Below, in pieces: positions 48,652 to 58,800 of a DNA stretch of 64,000 nt (its first letter is position 1; each line of letters begins with the position of its first letter). Position numbers and translations under genes: made by a program. The DNA comes from CADCVT01 sp036389155 (lineage in GTDB: Bacteria > Actinomycetota > Thermoleophilia > Solirubrobacterales > Solirubrobacteraceae), in NCBI GenBank assembly GCA_036389155.1, contig DASVQN010000056.1, positions 1 to 64,000 of the forward strand, read 5' to 3'. The notes beneath the pieces are model-generated. The model saw nothing but the letters and a program-made list of their open reading frames with translations, ran no database searches and was not told the DNA's origin.

Positions 48652-49143
48652 ATGGCTGAACTGACACCGCTTGACGAGAAGCTCGGCGAGGTCCTCGGGC
48701 TCGCCCAGGCCGCCCAGGACACGACCGAGAAGGTCGCGAAGATGGAGGGCGCGGACGCCTTCGCCTCCGATCTGGAGCGCATGAAGGCCGACGCCGAGGA
48801 GACCGAGAAGCGCACCCTGTCGCTGGTCGAGACCCTCGAGGGCAAGAAGACGGCGATCATCGAGAAGGGCCGCGAGACGAAGAAGGAGGCCGCCGAGATG
48901 CGCGACGCGTATCTCGCGGGCGAGGAGGAGGCGCTCGACGGCTTCGAGTTCCTCACCATGGCCGAGGCGGGCGAGCTCGGCCACTGGGAGATCGTGCAGA
49001 CGATCGGCGAGACGATCGGCGACTCGCAGGTGACGGAGCTCGCGTCGTGGGCCGTCGGCGTGCAGCGCGGGCACTTCGAGGGCGTGCGCAAGGCCTCGCT
49101 CGAGCTCGCGCGCGAGGAGGCGAAGGAGCTGGCGTCGGCCTAG
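48652..49143 (+). CDS. Helical protein, possibly ferritin-like (DUF892-type)
   Basis: 163 residues from ATG 48652, with GGGGAG about 12 nt upstream. It is predicted all-helical: LDEKLGEVLGLAQAAQDTTEKV, a charged Lys/Glu helix, then DGFEFLTMAEAGELGHWEIVQTI and SWAVGVQRGHFEGVRKA. The spacing of Glu and His in the last helices recalls ferritin-like proteins of the YciE group, but the diiron set is not complete by eye, so this is a guess at fold only. It shares CTAG 49140-49143 with the convergent gene. Confidence 0.7.
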   Translation: MAELTPLDEKLGEVLGLAQAAQDTTEKVAKMEGADAFASDLERMKADAEETEKRTLSLVETLEGKKTAIIEKGRETKKEAAEMRDAYLAGEEEALDGFEFLTMAEAGELGHWEIVQTIGETIGDSQVTELASWAVGVQRGHFEGVRKASLELAREEAKELASA

Positions 49144-50510
49144 GCGAGCGCCGCCACGTACGCGGCGTGCAGCGGCTTCATGATCGAGGCCGCGCGCAGG
49201 ACCGCGGGGTACGGCGACGACGTCTGCACCTCGCGGCGGCGCAGCGCGGCCGGCAGGTCGATGCGGCCGGCGAAGTAGTCGTCGGCCGTCTCGGCCGAGG
49301 CGTGCAGGACGAGGTCGCCGCCGCGGGGCGGCGCCGTCGCGACCCCTTCGGCGCCGAGCGCGACGTCGGCCTCCGGCGCGTGCAGGCGCCAGGCCATGCG
49401 CCGCTCGAGGCGGCGTGCGGCGCTGATCACGCCGTCGGCCTCGAAGGCCACGCGCAGGCGCTCGACGAGCAGCGCGTCGAGCTCGCGGCGCGAGGCGAAG
49501 CGGGGCCGCGCGCGCTCGCGGCGCAGCTCGTCGAGGACGTCCTCGGCGGAGCGGATGCGCGCGTGGGCGTGCAGCCAGCGGGTGCGCAGCGAGGCGAAGG
49601 GGTCGGCGTCGCGCGCGGTGGCCTTGTCCATCTCGGCGGCGTAGAAGCGTCGGCCCGCAGCGCCCCAGGTGATCGCGGCGGCGTCGTCCTCCCAGCGCGT
49701 CGGCGCCAGCCAGATCCCCGCGTCGGCGTGGGTGCCGGCTGGGCCGCCCCCTCCGGGGTCCGGCCCCACGACGCCGCCCACCGGCGTGCGCAGCACGAAC
49801 CCGTCCGCTCCGCCGGCGCGCGCGATGACGTCGCCGGCGCCGAGCGTCGTGCCGCTCTCGGTCGCGCTCACCTTCATCCCCTTCAGAACCTCGGCCAGCG
49901 GCGGAGCCGGCGCGAGCCTCACCCCTCCGCGCTCCACGGTCACGGTCAGGTGCTCGTCGAGCGCGATCCCGCTCGCGCCGTCGACGCCGAGCGGCGGCGG
50001 CGGGGTGCGGTGGATCGTGATCGCGCGGCGGCGGGGGACGAGGATCGACTCGAAGGCGATCGGGCGGCCGTACTCGAGCGCGGCGGCGGCAAGGCCGGCG
50101 ATCGGGACGGCCGGGACGCCGTAGCGCCGCGCGGCCTCGCGCAGCCGGGTCAGGTGGCCCAGCTCGGCGTCGTCCGGCAGGCCGAGGGCGACGATCGCCG
50201 CGTACTGGGCGCGGAAGCCGGTCGCATGGACCTCGACGTCGCCCCACGCGACCACCGCCCCGACCGCCTCGTAGGACGGCCGCAGCCGCTCGTCGCGCGG
50301 GTCGGCCAGCGCATACAGCCCGCACGAGCAGTCGGCGACGGGCGGGCTCTGGCTCGGGTGCGCCCCGGTGTGCAGGCACGTCGCCTGGTTCACGCCCGGC
50401 GTCCACGCGCCCGCGCCGGCGCGGCCGGCGCTCCACGGGACGAGCGCGTCGCGGTCGAGCCGCCACGCCCGGTAGCCGACGATCGGCTCGACGAAGTCCG
50501 GCGCGGTCAC
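49140..50510 (-). CDS. Unknown protein with N-terminal Cys/His-rich YRAW domain
   Basis: 456 residues from GTG 50510. The N-terminus reads GYRAWRL then CLHTGAHPSQSPPVADCSCGLYA, a Cys/His pattern suggesting a metal site. A central part (about 175-270) is beta-rich with LGAGDVIARAGG and GVVGP, superficially like a biotinyl/lipoyl half-barrel but without the Lys. The C-terminal third is helical and Arg-rich. I cannot name a function. The start overlaps the stop of a 48-residue ORF (GTGA), so the pair should be made together. Confidence 0.72.
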   Translation of the reverse strand: MTAPDFVEPIVGYRAWRLDRDALVPWSAGRAGAGAWTPGVNQATCLHTGAHPSQSPPVADCSCGLYALADPRDERLRPSYEAVGAVVAWGDVEVHATGFRAQYAAIVALGLPDDAELGHLTRLREAARRYGVPAVPIAGLAAAALEYGRPIAFESILVPRRRAITIHRTPPPPLGVDGASGIALDEHLTVTVERGGVRLAPAPPLAEVLKGMKVSATESGTTLGAGDVIARAGGADGFVLRTPVGGVVGPDPGGGGPAGTHADAGIWLAPTRWEDDAAAITWGAAGRRFYAAEMDKATARDADPFASLRTRWLHAHARIRSAEDVLDELRRERARPRFASRRELDALLVERLRVAFEADGVISAARRLERRMAWRLHAPEADVALGAEGVATAPPRGGDLVLHASAETADDYFAGRIDLPAALRRREVQTSSPYPAVLRAASIMKPLHAAYVAALA

Positions 50511-50653
50511 GTGCGAGCCGGCTCGCGGACCGGCTCGGGCTCCTCGCGAACGGGCTCCGGCGGCGGAGGCTCGACGCTGGGGACCGGCAGCCGCAGCGGC
50601 TCGATCGTGATCCGCCGCGAGGGTCCGGGGAGGTCGAGGGCGACGATCGACAT
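50507..50653 (-). CDS. Candidate 48-residue proline/glutamate-rich microprotein
   Basis: ATG 50653 to a TGA (50509-50507) that overlaps the GTG of the 456-residue gene. It begins MSIVALDLPGPSRR and continues into a Pro/Glu/Val-rich tail (VEPPPPEPVREEPEPV). There is no Shine-Dalgarno, but TACGTT lies 9 nt upstream of the ATG and may be a -10 of a leaderless message. The stop-start overlap is the main support. Confidence 0.5.
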   Translation of the reverse strand: MSIVALDLPGPSRRITIEPLRLPVPSVEPPPPEPVREEPEPVREPART

Positions 50654-50702
50654 GGACGCGCGAACGTACCGCCGCGACCGGACGGCGCTCGGCCGCCGCG
50701 CC

Positions 50703-52556
50703 TCACGTCCACAGGCGCGCGCGCAACCCGGACGCCCGAGCAGCCGGCCGCGCGACCGCGGCGCGGATCGTCTCCTCCGCGCCGGCGACGATCAGCCGGT
50801 CCTGCGCACGGGTCACCGCGGTGTAGAGGAGCTCGCGGGTCAGGATCGGCGAGGTCGCCGGTGGCAGCACCACGGCCGCGGTGCCGAACTGCGAGCCCTG
50901 GCTCTTGTGGATCGTCATCGCGTAGACCGTCTCGATCGCGCCGAGGCGCGACGGGCTGATCTCGACGACGTCGCCGCGCCGCTCGAACGCCGCGGCGAGG
51001 CGATCGGCGGCCGCGGCCACGACGACGCCGGTGTCGCCGTTGAACAGCCCGAGCTCGTAGTCGTTCTCGGTCACGAGGAGCGGGCGGCCGACGTACCAGC
51101 GCCGGCCGGGCGTGAAGCCCTCGACGTCGTCGGCGAGCCAGCCCTCGATCCGCGTCTGCCACGTCGCCGCCCCGTGGTCGCCGCGGCGGTGCGCGCAGAG
51201 GACGCGGAACCGGCCCAGCGCGTCGAGCGCACGCCGCGCGTCGCGATCCGCCGCGGCAGCGATCACGGCTGTGGCGCTCTCGATCGCCGCGGCGCGAACG
51301 GTCTGGAGCGCGTCGTCCTCCACCCACTCGACGCCGTCGGGCGCGCTGCGCAGGACGTCGACCACCGCATCGGCGTCGCCCTTGCGCACGGCGGTCGCGA
51401 GTGACGCGATCTCCGTCCCGAACCGGTGCCCGTGGTCGAGGACGACGATGCCGTCGCCGATTCCCGCCCCGTCCTCCCCCTCGACCGGCTCGCCCGTCGC
51501 CTCGGCGAGCCGCGCGCGCGCCGCGGGTCGCATCCGCAGCGCCTGCGTCGCCGGGCCGACGACATCGCCGAGCACCGCGCCGGCCTCGATCGACGTGAGC
51601 TGGCCCGGGTCGCCCACGAGCACGAGCCGTGCGCCTGGGCGCACCGCCTCCACCAGGCGCGCCATGAGCGACAGCGAGACCATCGAGGTCTCGTCGACGA
51701 TGACGACGTCGTGCGGCAGCTTGTTCTGCCGGTGGTGGCGGAAGCGGCTGTTGCTGTCGGGGCGCCAGCCGAGCAGGCGATGGATCGTGGAGGCGGTCGA
51801 CGTGAGCAGTTCGGCGCGGACGTCCTCGACGACGTCGAGCGACGCCGCCTCGTGGTGCACCGCCTCCTCGAGCCGCTGCGCCGCCTTGCCCGTCGGCGCG
51901 GCGAGGGCGACGAGCCGCGTCCCAGGCTGCTCGGCGAGCAGCGCGAGGATCCGAGCGACGGTGGTCGTCTTGCCGGTGCCGGGGCCGCCGGCCACGACCG
52001 CGAAGCGCCGCAGGACGGCGGAGGCCGCGGCGAGCTGCTGACCGCGGTCAGGGCGCTCAGCGAACACCCGCCCGAGCCCGTCGGCAAGCAGCGGGAGGTC
52101 GACCTCTTCCGCCGCCTCGCTCAACGCGAGAAGGTCCGCTGCCACCTGCCGCTCCTCGCGCCAGTAGCGGTCGAGGTAGAGACAGCTGCCCACGAGGCGC
52201 AGCGGGCGCGTGTCGGTCGCGTTCTCGCCGTGCGCGACGAGCGGGCTGTCCGCGACCCCCGCGATCCACGCCTGCGGCTCCGGCCACGGCAGGGCGCTGA
52301 GGTCGACCGGCTCCTCGAGCTCCACCGTGGCCGTCGTCGCCACCGTCGCGAGGTCGACGTAGATGTGGCCGAGCCGCGGCGCGCGCACCGCGAGCGCCGC
52401 CGCGAGCAGGGCGTCGTCAGCACCCGCGAGCGCGCCGAGACGTTGCGCGACGTGCACGTCCGCCGCCGCGAGCACGCCCGCCTCGTTGAACGGGACCAGC
52501 TCCGGCGCCGCGCTCTGCGCACGGCGGACGTCGAAGGGGTCGAGGACCTCGGTCAC
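50703..52556 (-). CDS. recD: Exodeoxyribonuclease V alpha subunit RecD
   Basis: 617 residues from GTG 52556, overlapping the recB stop (GTGA). Superfamily 1 helicase: Walker A GGPGTGKTTTVARI, APTGKAAQRL, Walker B VVIVDETSMV, VGDPGQLTSIEAG, and C-terminal motifs AMTIHKSQGSQF and LLYTAVTRA. An N-terminal about 130-residue domain contacts RecB/RecC. RecD is the 5'-3' motor of RecBCD, which processes double-strand breaks and destroys linear foreign DNA. Last gene of recC-recB-recD. Confidence 0.95.
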   Translation of the reverse strand: MTEVLDPFDVRRAQSAAPELVPFNEAGVLAAADVHVAQRLGALAGADDALLAAALAVRAPRLGHIYVDLATVATTATVELEEPVDLSALPWPEPQAWIAGVADSPLVAHGENATDTRPLRLVGSCLYLDRYWREERQVAADLLALSEAAEEVDLPLLADGLGRVFAERPDRGQQLAAASAVLRRFAVVAGGPGTGKTTTVARILALLAEQPGTRLVALAAPTGKAAQRLEEAVHHEAASLDVVEDVRAELLTSTASTIHRLLGWRPDSNSRFRHHRQNKLPHDVVIVDETSMVSLSLMARLVEAVRPGARLVLVGDPGQLTSIEAGAVLGDVVGPATQALRMRPAARARLAEATGEPVEGEDGAGIGDGIVVLDHGHRFGTEIASLATAVRKGDADAVVDVLRSAPDGVEWVEDDALQTVRAAAIESATAVIAAAADRDARRALDALGRFRVLCAHRRGDHGAATWQTRIEGWLADDVEGFTPGRRWYVGRPLLVTENDYELGLFNGDTGVVVAAAADRLAAAFERRGDVVEISPSRLGAIETVYAMTIHKSQGSQFGTAAVVLPPATSPILTRELLYTAVTRAQDRLIVAGAEETIRAAVARPAARASGLRARLWT

Positions 52557-55500
52557 GCCGTCCCCGCCCCGAACAGGTCGCTGAGCGCGACGACGAGCGG
52601 CGCGGGCGGGCGCCAGGCGAACACGCCCCCTCCCGGCTCGCCCACCATGCCGCGGACGAACAGGTAGAAGATGCCGCCGAGGTTGCGCGCCGGGTCGTAC
52701 GCCGGCAGCCGCCAGCGCAGGTACCGGTGCAGCGCGACGCTGTAGAGCAGCGCCTGGAGGGCATAGTGCGAGCGCTGCATCGTCTCGGCGAGCGCCTCGG
52801 GGCGGTGGTGCCACGCGGTCAGCGCCGTGTCGCCGAGCCAGTTCGTCTTGTAGTCGACGACGGCGAACTGCTCGCCCGCGCGCAGGACGAGGTCGATGCT
52901 GCCGGTGAGGAAGCCGCGGACGCTGTGGCGCAGAGCGGGGTCGCGGAGCAGCGCCGGGTAGCCGACGAGCGGGTCGTCGGGCTCGAGGTGGTCGCGCAGC
53001 GTGCTCGCCAGCGCCTCCATCGTCAGCTTCGCCCCCGTCGGCGTATCACCGCCGACGAGCGGCAGCTCGAACTGCAGCTCGTCGAGGCGATCCTTGCGCT
53101 CGACGTCGCTCAGCGCGATGCCACCGTGCGCGAGCGGCGTGCGGATGGCGGCGCTCAGGCCGGCGACCACCGCGTCCGGATCGCCGATGTCCACCCCGCG
53201 CCGCCGCCGCGCGGCGGCGACGTGCTCGGCCAGCTCCGCCTCCAGGTCGGGTGCCGCGAAGTCCGTCACCTCGAAGACCTCGTGCACGAACGTCCCGATC
53301 TGGACGCCGGCGGGCATGACCGCGAGCGGCACCTCCTCGCCGCCCGCGCTCCCCGGCATCACCGGCTCGACCTCCAGCTCGTCGACGACCAGCGGCTCCT
53401 CGGGCTCGCTCGTGACGCGGACGTCGTCGTGCGTCCCGGCGGTGATGTCACTGAAGGAGGTCCGCCGCCAGCGCCAGTCGAGCTCGCGGACGAAGTCCGC
53501 CGCCGTGAGGTCGGCGCCGAGCGTGCGCGGCGGCTCCCACCGGCGCGGCGGCGGCAGCGTCGAGCGCTCGACGCTGATGCGGCCCGGCGCGCTGGCCGCG
53601 AGCTCCTCGAACGCGGCGGTCGCGTCGGCGTCGCCCGGGACGCTCGTGCCCGACGGCGCGACGTTCCCTTCCTCGTCGCGGTCGAACATGAGGCGGCTGA
53701 GCGCCGAGTCGCGGCTCCCCTTCGAAGCCGCCCACCACACGACGGCCTGGTGCTTGGCGCGCGTGAGTGCGACGTAGGCGAGGCGCAGGTCCTCCCCCCG
53801 CTCCTCGTCGATGTGGCGTCGCCGGTGATCGTTGTAGGTGCGGCCTTCGAGCCCGACGTCGATCGTCCGCCGGTCGCCGTTGTCGGGGTCGTGGAAGGTG
53901 ACGGGGACCGGAGTGCGCGGGACGTGCGTCGGATCCCAGAGGTACGGGAGGTAGACGATCGGGAACTCGAGCCCCTTGCTGCGGTGGATGGTGAGGACCT
54001 GCACCGCCTCGGCATCGGACTCCAGGCGGCGGCTGCGCTCCTCGTCCGCGGTGTCCTGCTCCGCCTCGGCGATCCTCCGTCGCAGCCAGCCCGTCAGCGC
54101 GGTGCCGCCGAGATGCTCGCTGCGGGCGGCGGCGTGGAGGAGCTGGCCGATGTGCCGCAGGTCGGTGAGCCGACGCTCGCCGCCCGCGTGCCGGAGGACG
54201 CGCTCGGGCAGGCGCTCGGTGAGCGTGATCTCCTCCATCAGCGCCGCGACGCCCTTCACGCGCAGGACGCGCGCCCAGCGGTGCAGGCGCTGGTGGACCT
54301 GTTCCCACTCGTCGTCCGTGCCCTCCGCGACCTGGCTCGTGCTCCAGCCGAGGAAGGCGGTGAGCGCGGCCGCCCTCGCTCGCGGCGTCGACGTCGGGCG
54401 CTCGATCGCCCGCAGCAGCTGGAGCCACTCGCGTGCCTGCGGCGTGCCGAAGACGCTGCCGGCGCCGTTGATGACGGCCGGGATGCCGACGGCCTCGAGC
54501 TCGTCGCGGATGAGCGCGGCGGCCTTGTTCGTGCGGACGAGGACGGCGACATGGCCCGGGCACACGCGCTTGCCCTCGATCGTCGCGTCAGGCCTGGAGA
54601 GCAGCTCGACGAGGTCGGCCGCGACGTCCTGGGCGACGTGCTCGCGCGCGCTGTCGACCTGGAGGTACTGGCCGTTGCTCACCGTCCGCAGCGCGGGGTC
54701 GTCGCGGTGGACGACGCGGATGCGCAGCGGGCTGTCGTCCGGCGCGTCCCGAAGTCGCTGCTCCTCGTGGTCGGCGCGGACCGTGCGGTAGACGATGTCG
54801 GGGTGCCCGAGCCGCGCGCCGCTCAGCAGCGCGTCGTAGGCGTCGAGCAGGCCCTGGTCGCTGCGGAAGTTCTTCCGCAGCGTCGGCCGCTCGGGCGTCT
54901 GCGCCGCCGCCTCCAGGTACGCGTAGACGTCGGCGCCGCGGAAGGCGTAGATCGCCTGCTTCGGGTCGCCGATGAGGACGAGCGTCGCGCCTCCCTCGCC
55001 GAAGGCGCGGCGCATGATGCTCCACTGGACGGGGTCGGTGTCCTGGAACTCGTCGACGAGGACGATCTTGTACCGGTCGCGCAGCATCTCGCTCACGGCG
55101 TCGCCGTTGGCGCCGTGGAGCGTCTCGTCCAGCGTCGTCAGCAGGTCGTCGTAGGTCATGAGCGCGGCGCGGCGCTTGCGGCGGTCGAACTCCTGGCGGG
55201 CGGCCTTCGCGAACCGGCTGCGCATCGCCGCGCGCGGGGTCGCGTGCTCGGGATCCGGGACGACCGCGGCCGCGGGGTTGTTCGTCGCGAGGCGGGCGAT
55301 CTCGAGGGCCTGCGCGCGCTTGATGTGGACGTCATCGTCGGCGGCTCGGACGAAGCGGCGGACATAGAGGTCGTCAACGACCTCGGCGACGAGGTCGCGC
55401 GTGTCCTCCAGAAACGCGAAGTCGGTGTCCACGTCGCCCGCGATGCCCAATCCGCCGAGTACCTCCTGACAGAAGCCGTGCGTGGTGACGATCGTGGCAG

Positions 55501-55861
55501 CATCGAAGTCGGCAACAGCTTTCGCGAGCTGCTGCCGCCGCCGTTCGACGTCTCCGCTTGGCCCGCGCGCCAGCAGCGCGACGATAGGGTCGTCGTCCGA
55601 TTCGTCTCCGTGCAGGGCCCGGTCGAGGCCGTGCTCGGTCTGGACGAGGCGGTCGCGAACACGCTCTCTGAGCTCCCCGGTCGCCATGCGCGTGAAGGTA
55701 ACGAGCAGGAGATCACCCAGCGGGCGGCCTTCGGCGACGTAGCGCGCGGCGAGAGCCGCGATCGTGAAGGTCTTCCCCGTGCCGGCGCTGGCCTCGAGGA
55801 CGGTGACGCCCGGCTGGGGGAGCGGGCCGCAGACGTCGAACGCGGTCGTCGCCGCGGTCAC
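52553..55861 (-). CDS. recB: Exodeoxyribonuclease V beta subunit RecB
   Basis: 1102 residues from GTG 55861 (GTGA overlap with recC). UvrD-type helicase: LEASAGTGKTFTIA (about 18-31), VDEFQDTDPVQW, GDPKQAIYAFRGAD, VQVLTIHRSKGLEFP and LAYVALTRAKH. The C-terminal nuclease domain (about 880-1060) has the His in FVHEVFE, Asp in GSIDLVL and DYKTNW, so the nuclease appears active. It supplies the 3'-5' motor and the only nuclease site of the complex. Confidence 0.96.
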   Translation of the reverse strand: MTAATTAFDVCGPLPQPGVTVLEASAGTGKTFTIAALAARYVAEGRPLGDLLLVTFTRMATGELRERVRDRLVQTEHGLDRALHGDESDDDPIVALLARGPSGDVERRRQQLAKAVADFDAATIVTTHGFCQEVLGGLGIAGDVDTDFAFLEDTRDLVAEVVDDLYVRRFVRAADDDVHIKRAQALEIARLATNNPAAAVVPDPEHATPRAAMRSRFAKAARQEFDRRKRRAALMTYDDLLTTLDETLHGANGDAVSEMLRDRYKIVLVDEFQDTDPVQWSIMRRAFGEGGATLVLIGDPKQAIYAFRGADVYAYLEAAAQTPERPTLRKNFRSDQGLLDAYDALLSGARLGHPDIVYRTVRADHEEQRLRDAPDDSPLRIRVVHRDDPALRTVSNGQYLQVDSAREHVAQDVAADLVELLSRPDATIEGKRVCPGHVAVLVRTNKAAALIRDELEAVGIPAVINGAGSVFGTPQAREWLQLLRAIERPTSTPRARAAALTAFLGWSTSQVAEGTDDEWEQVHQRLHRWARVLRVKGVAALMEEITLTERLPERVLRHAGGERRLTDLRHIGQLLHAAARSEHLGGTALTGWLRRRIAEAEQDTADEERSRRLESDAEAVQVLTIHRSKGLEFPIVYLPYLWDPTHVPRTPVPVTFHDPDNGDRRTIDVGLEGRTYNDHRRRHIDEERGEDLRLAYVALTRAKHQAVVWWAASKGSRDSALSRLMFDRDEEGNVAPSGTSVPGDADATAAFEELAASAPGRISVERSTLPPPRRWEPPRTLGADLTAADFVRELDWRWRRTSFSDITAGTHDDVRVTSEPEEPLVVDELEVEPVMPGSAGGEEVPLAVMPAGVQIGTFVHEVFEVTDFAAPDLEAELAEHVAAARRRRGVDIGDPDAVVAGLSAAIRTPLAHGGIALSDVERKDRLDELQFELPLVGGDTPTGAKLTMEALASTLRDHLEPDDPLVGYPALLRDPALRHSVRGFLTGSIDLVLRAGEQFAVVDYKTNWLGDTALTAWHHRPEALAETMQRSHYALQALLYSVALHRYLRWRLPAYDPARNLGGIFYLFVRGMVGEPGGGVFAWRPPAPLVVALSDLFGAGTA

Positions 55862-58800
55862 TGCGCTTCCGCCCGCAGCAGCTCGTCCCAGAGCGCGTGG
55901 GCGTCCTCTGCGAAGCCGCGCTTCTGCGCGAGGTCGTCGAAGTCGAGAACTCCGCCGAAGACGAGCTGGTGCTCGAGTTCGCGGTCCTCCTTGTCGATCC
56001 CCCATTCCGAGGTCCACGTCCTGCGCGCGACAGCCTCGCCGTGTGCGACAAAGGCGGCAGATGTCTGACAGGCGACGGCGAGCGGTTCCCGCATCCCGCG
56101 GTCGTACAACGCGATGAGCTCAGCCAGGCGCCTACGGGCTACGCTCGGCACGAGCGGGCCCACCCGCGATGCTACAACCGTTCCGTCGGGGCCGCGTCCC
56201 ACAGTTACAGCCTGCACGGGCCGGCCGCAGGCGGTGACTGCGAGCATCCGCACCCAAGCCGCTATCCGGTGTCGCGGCGACACGCGGCTGAAAATCACCC
56301 TGAGCAGTACGGCGCCATGGACCCCCGCCACCGTCCCGCTTACGGTCCTACCGTCAAGATCGAGCGACACGTCGGCGGCGTGCGGCTCCCCAATCCGAAA
56401 CTCGTTCGCGGCCTCGACGATGCTCTCGACCGTCGGGACGAGGTCCTCGATGACGGGCTGTCCGAGCCGGCCGGGCGGGAGCGCGCCTCTGGCGATCTCG
56501 GCCTTATATGCCGCGCGGATATCCGCGCCGTCGAGGCGCGCCTCGAGCATCCGCTGACCGACGCCCCACTTCTCGAGTCCATCAAGCTCGATCGGAAGGC
56601 CGTCCTCAACTTCATCGTCGTATTCGGCGACGGACACGCCGAGACGCTTTCGGAGAAAGGCGCGTGCCGGGTGCTCCACGAAGCGGACAAGCTCGTCGAC
56701 CTCGACCAGCTCCGTGGGCGGCGGCCGCAGCTCCCCGCCGAGGAAAGGGGGCGGCGGCGAGCGGTCCTCAGCGAGCCTGCGCGCGCCCTCGAGGGTGACC
56801 CGGTCGAAGCTCCAGGCTCGAGGGCCAGCGATCGCGCCTTCGGTGAAGTTGCGGGGGTCGAAGGGTTGGAGGGGGTGGCGGACGTGGACGCGCTCGCGCG
56901 CGTTCGCTGTTCGCTCGACGACGTCGAGCAGCTCGCCAACCGGGACCGCGGGGGGCTTCGCGATATTTGTGCGCTCGTCGTTGCCGGTGTAGGTGATGAT
57001 CAGGCGTTCGCGGGCCGCCAGGAGCGCGTCGAGGAGCATCTGACGGTCCTCGGTCCTCGAGTCCCGTTCGCCGACCTGCGGGCTGCCGAGGAGGAGGTCG
57101 TCTCCGTCCCGTGGCGCCTTTCGGGGGAAGACGCCGTCGTCGAGGCCGAGGAGGCACACGACGCGATGCGGGACAGACCGCATCGGGAGGAGAGTGCAGA
57201 TCGTCAGGCTGCCGGTCCGGAAGTTCGCTCTCGTCGGGCGGCCCTGGAGCCGGTCGGAGAGGAGCGTCTTAACCTCACCGAGGGTGAGCTCCGCTGCGGC
57301 TCCCCGTGCTTCGTTTGATGCGTCGTCGAGAATCCGTTGCAGCTGCACGCGCTGCCACGCATCGCGCTGGGTCGTTGCCGTGAGCGCGTCCGCGGCGTCG
57401 CCGATAGCTGCCGCCCATCCGCTCATCGTCTTCGAGGTCGCGAACGAGTCCAACACCGCTTGGAGTCGGTCGATCAGCTCGGCGAAGCGACCGGCGAGGT
57501 CGATGGAGCGACTATCGACGTCGTCGACCGGAAGGACGTCCTCGAAGAGCCGCCGACGCTCCTCAGTCATCGTTACGCCGACCAGTACGCGGTCGATGCC
57601 GGCCCTCCAGGTGTTCGTGGGAAGTCCGTCCAGCTTGAACGGCTTGCGGTGTTCAGCGTCCAACCCCCAACGGATGCCGCTGCTCGCGACCCAGTCCTCG
57701 ATGCGAGTAAGGTCGTCGTCGTCGAAGCGGAAGCGCCGCCGCACCGGCTCTCGATCAGCGAGATCCAGCACCTGGCTTGCTGTCATGCGCTCGGAGGCCA
57801 GCTCGATGAGCCTGCTGACCACACCGAGGACCGGATTCGTTTGTCTCAGGCTCCGATCCGCGAGCCTGACTCGCAGATCCGGAGGCCGCACATCGGCCGG
57901 CAGCGCATCGAGCTCATACTCGTCGTCGGGGGACACTTCCCCTGCTCCGAATGTCGCCTGGATTAGGGGAGCGAACGTCTCGATATCCGGGCACATGACG
58001 ATGACGTCGCGCGGCTCCAGTGAGTCGTCCTCCTCCAAGAGATGCAGGATCGCGTCGCGGAGCACTTCGACCTGCCGCGCGCGACCGTGACATGCGTGGA
58101 CCTGGACACTCCGGTCGTCGTCGTCTAGCTCCGCGGGCTGCTCCCTCGGCGGCCGGTCATTCTTCACGTCCCCCTGGATCCGTTGCAGCAGCGTCGTCTC
58201 GTCGTCCTCAACGTCGTGGTGATGACCCGCCACCCGCTCCGCTTTGGCCAGCACGAGTTGGAGCTCGCGTGACTCCTGCCCCCACGACGCGAGAAGCCCG
58301 TTCCGGACCACATTGGCCGTGTGGTCTTGCTGCCTGCGGACAACCCCCGGCGCCGTTTCAAGCCGGTCCCACAGCACCGGCGAGGGATGGAGCACGAGCA
58401 GATGCACGTCGCGGTGTACCGCCAGCGCCTCGAGAACGCGGAGATAGCCCGCCGGCAGTCGGGTGAGGCCGAAGAGCGAGAGGCGGGACGGAAGCTCCAC
58501 GGCGTCACGCTTCGAGCGAAGCCGTGAGCACGCCTGCTCAGTCCGCTCGACAGGCGACGGCACATCGACGGATGCCCGGAGCCGCCGCCACAACTCGGCC
58601 TGCCAATGCGTCGACTCCCCCCTCGCCCACGCTTCAAGCATCTCGGGCCGATAGAGGGAATACCGATCGAACAGCCCCGCGACATGCCTGATCGTGCTGA
58701 ACCGCCGCGCCCGCCGATGCTCGCCGCGGAGATAGCTCGCGAGGCCGCCCAACCAAGGCTCGTCGATCTCCGCGTCGACAACTTCCAGGAGGGACCACAC

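Noticed and set aside
46126..51327. A 1733-codon open frame on the minus strand
   Set aside because: It crosses several genes with clear families on both strands (Asp-box protein, GGDEF protein, RecD) and has no recognisable domain; a shadow of GC bias.
52727..56068. A 1113-codon open frame on the plus strand opposite recB
   Set aside because: The opposite strand encodes RecB with all helicase and nuclease motifs; the plus-strand frame is compositional only.
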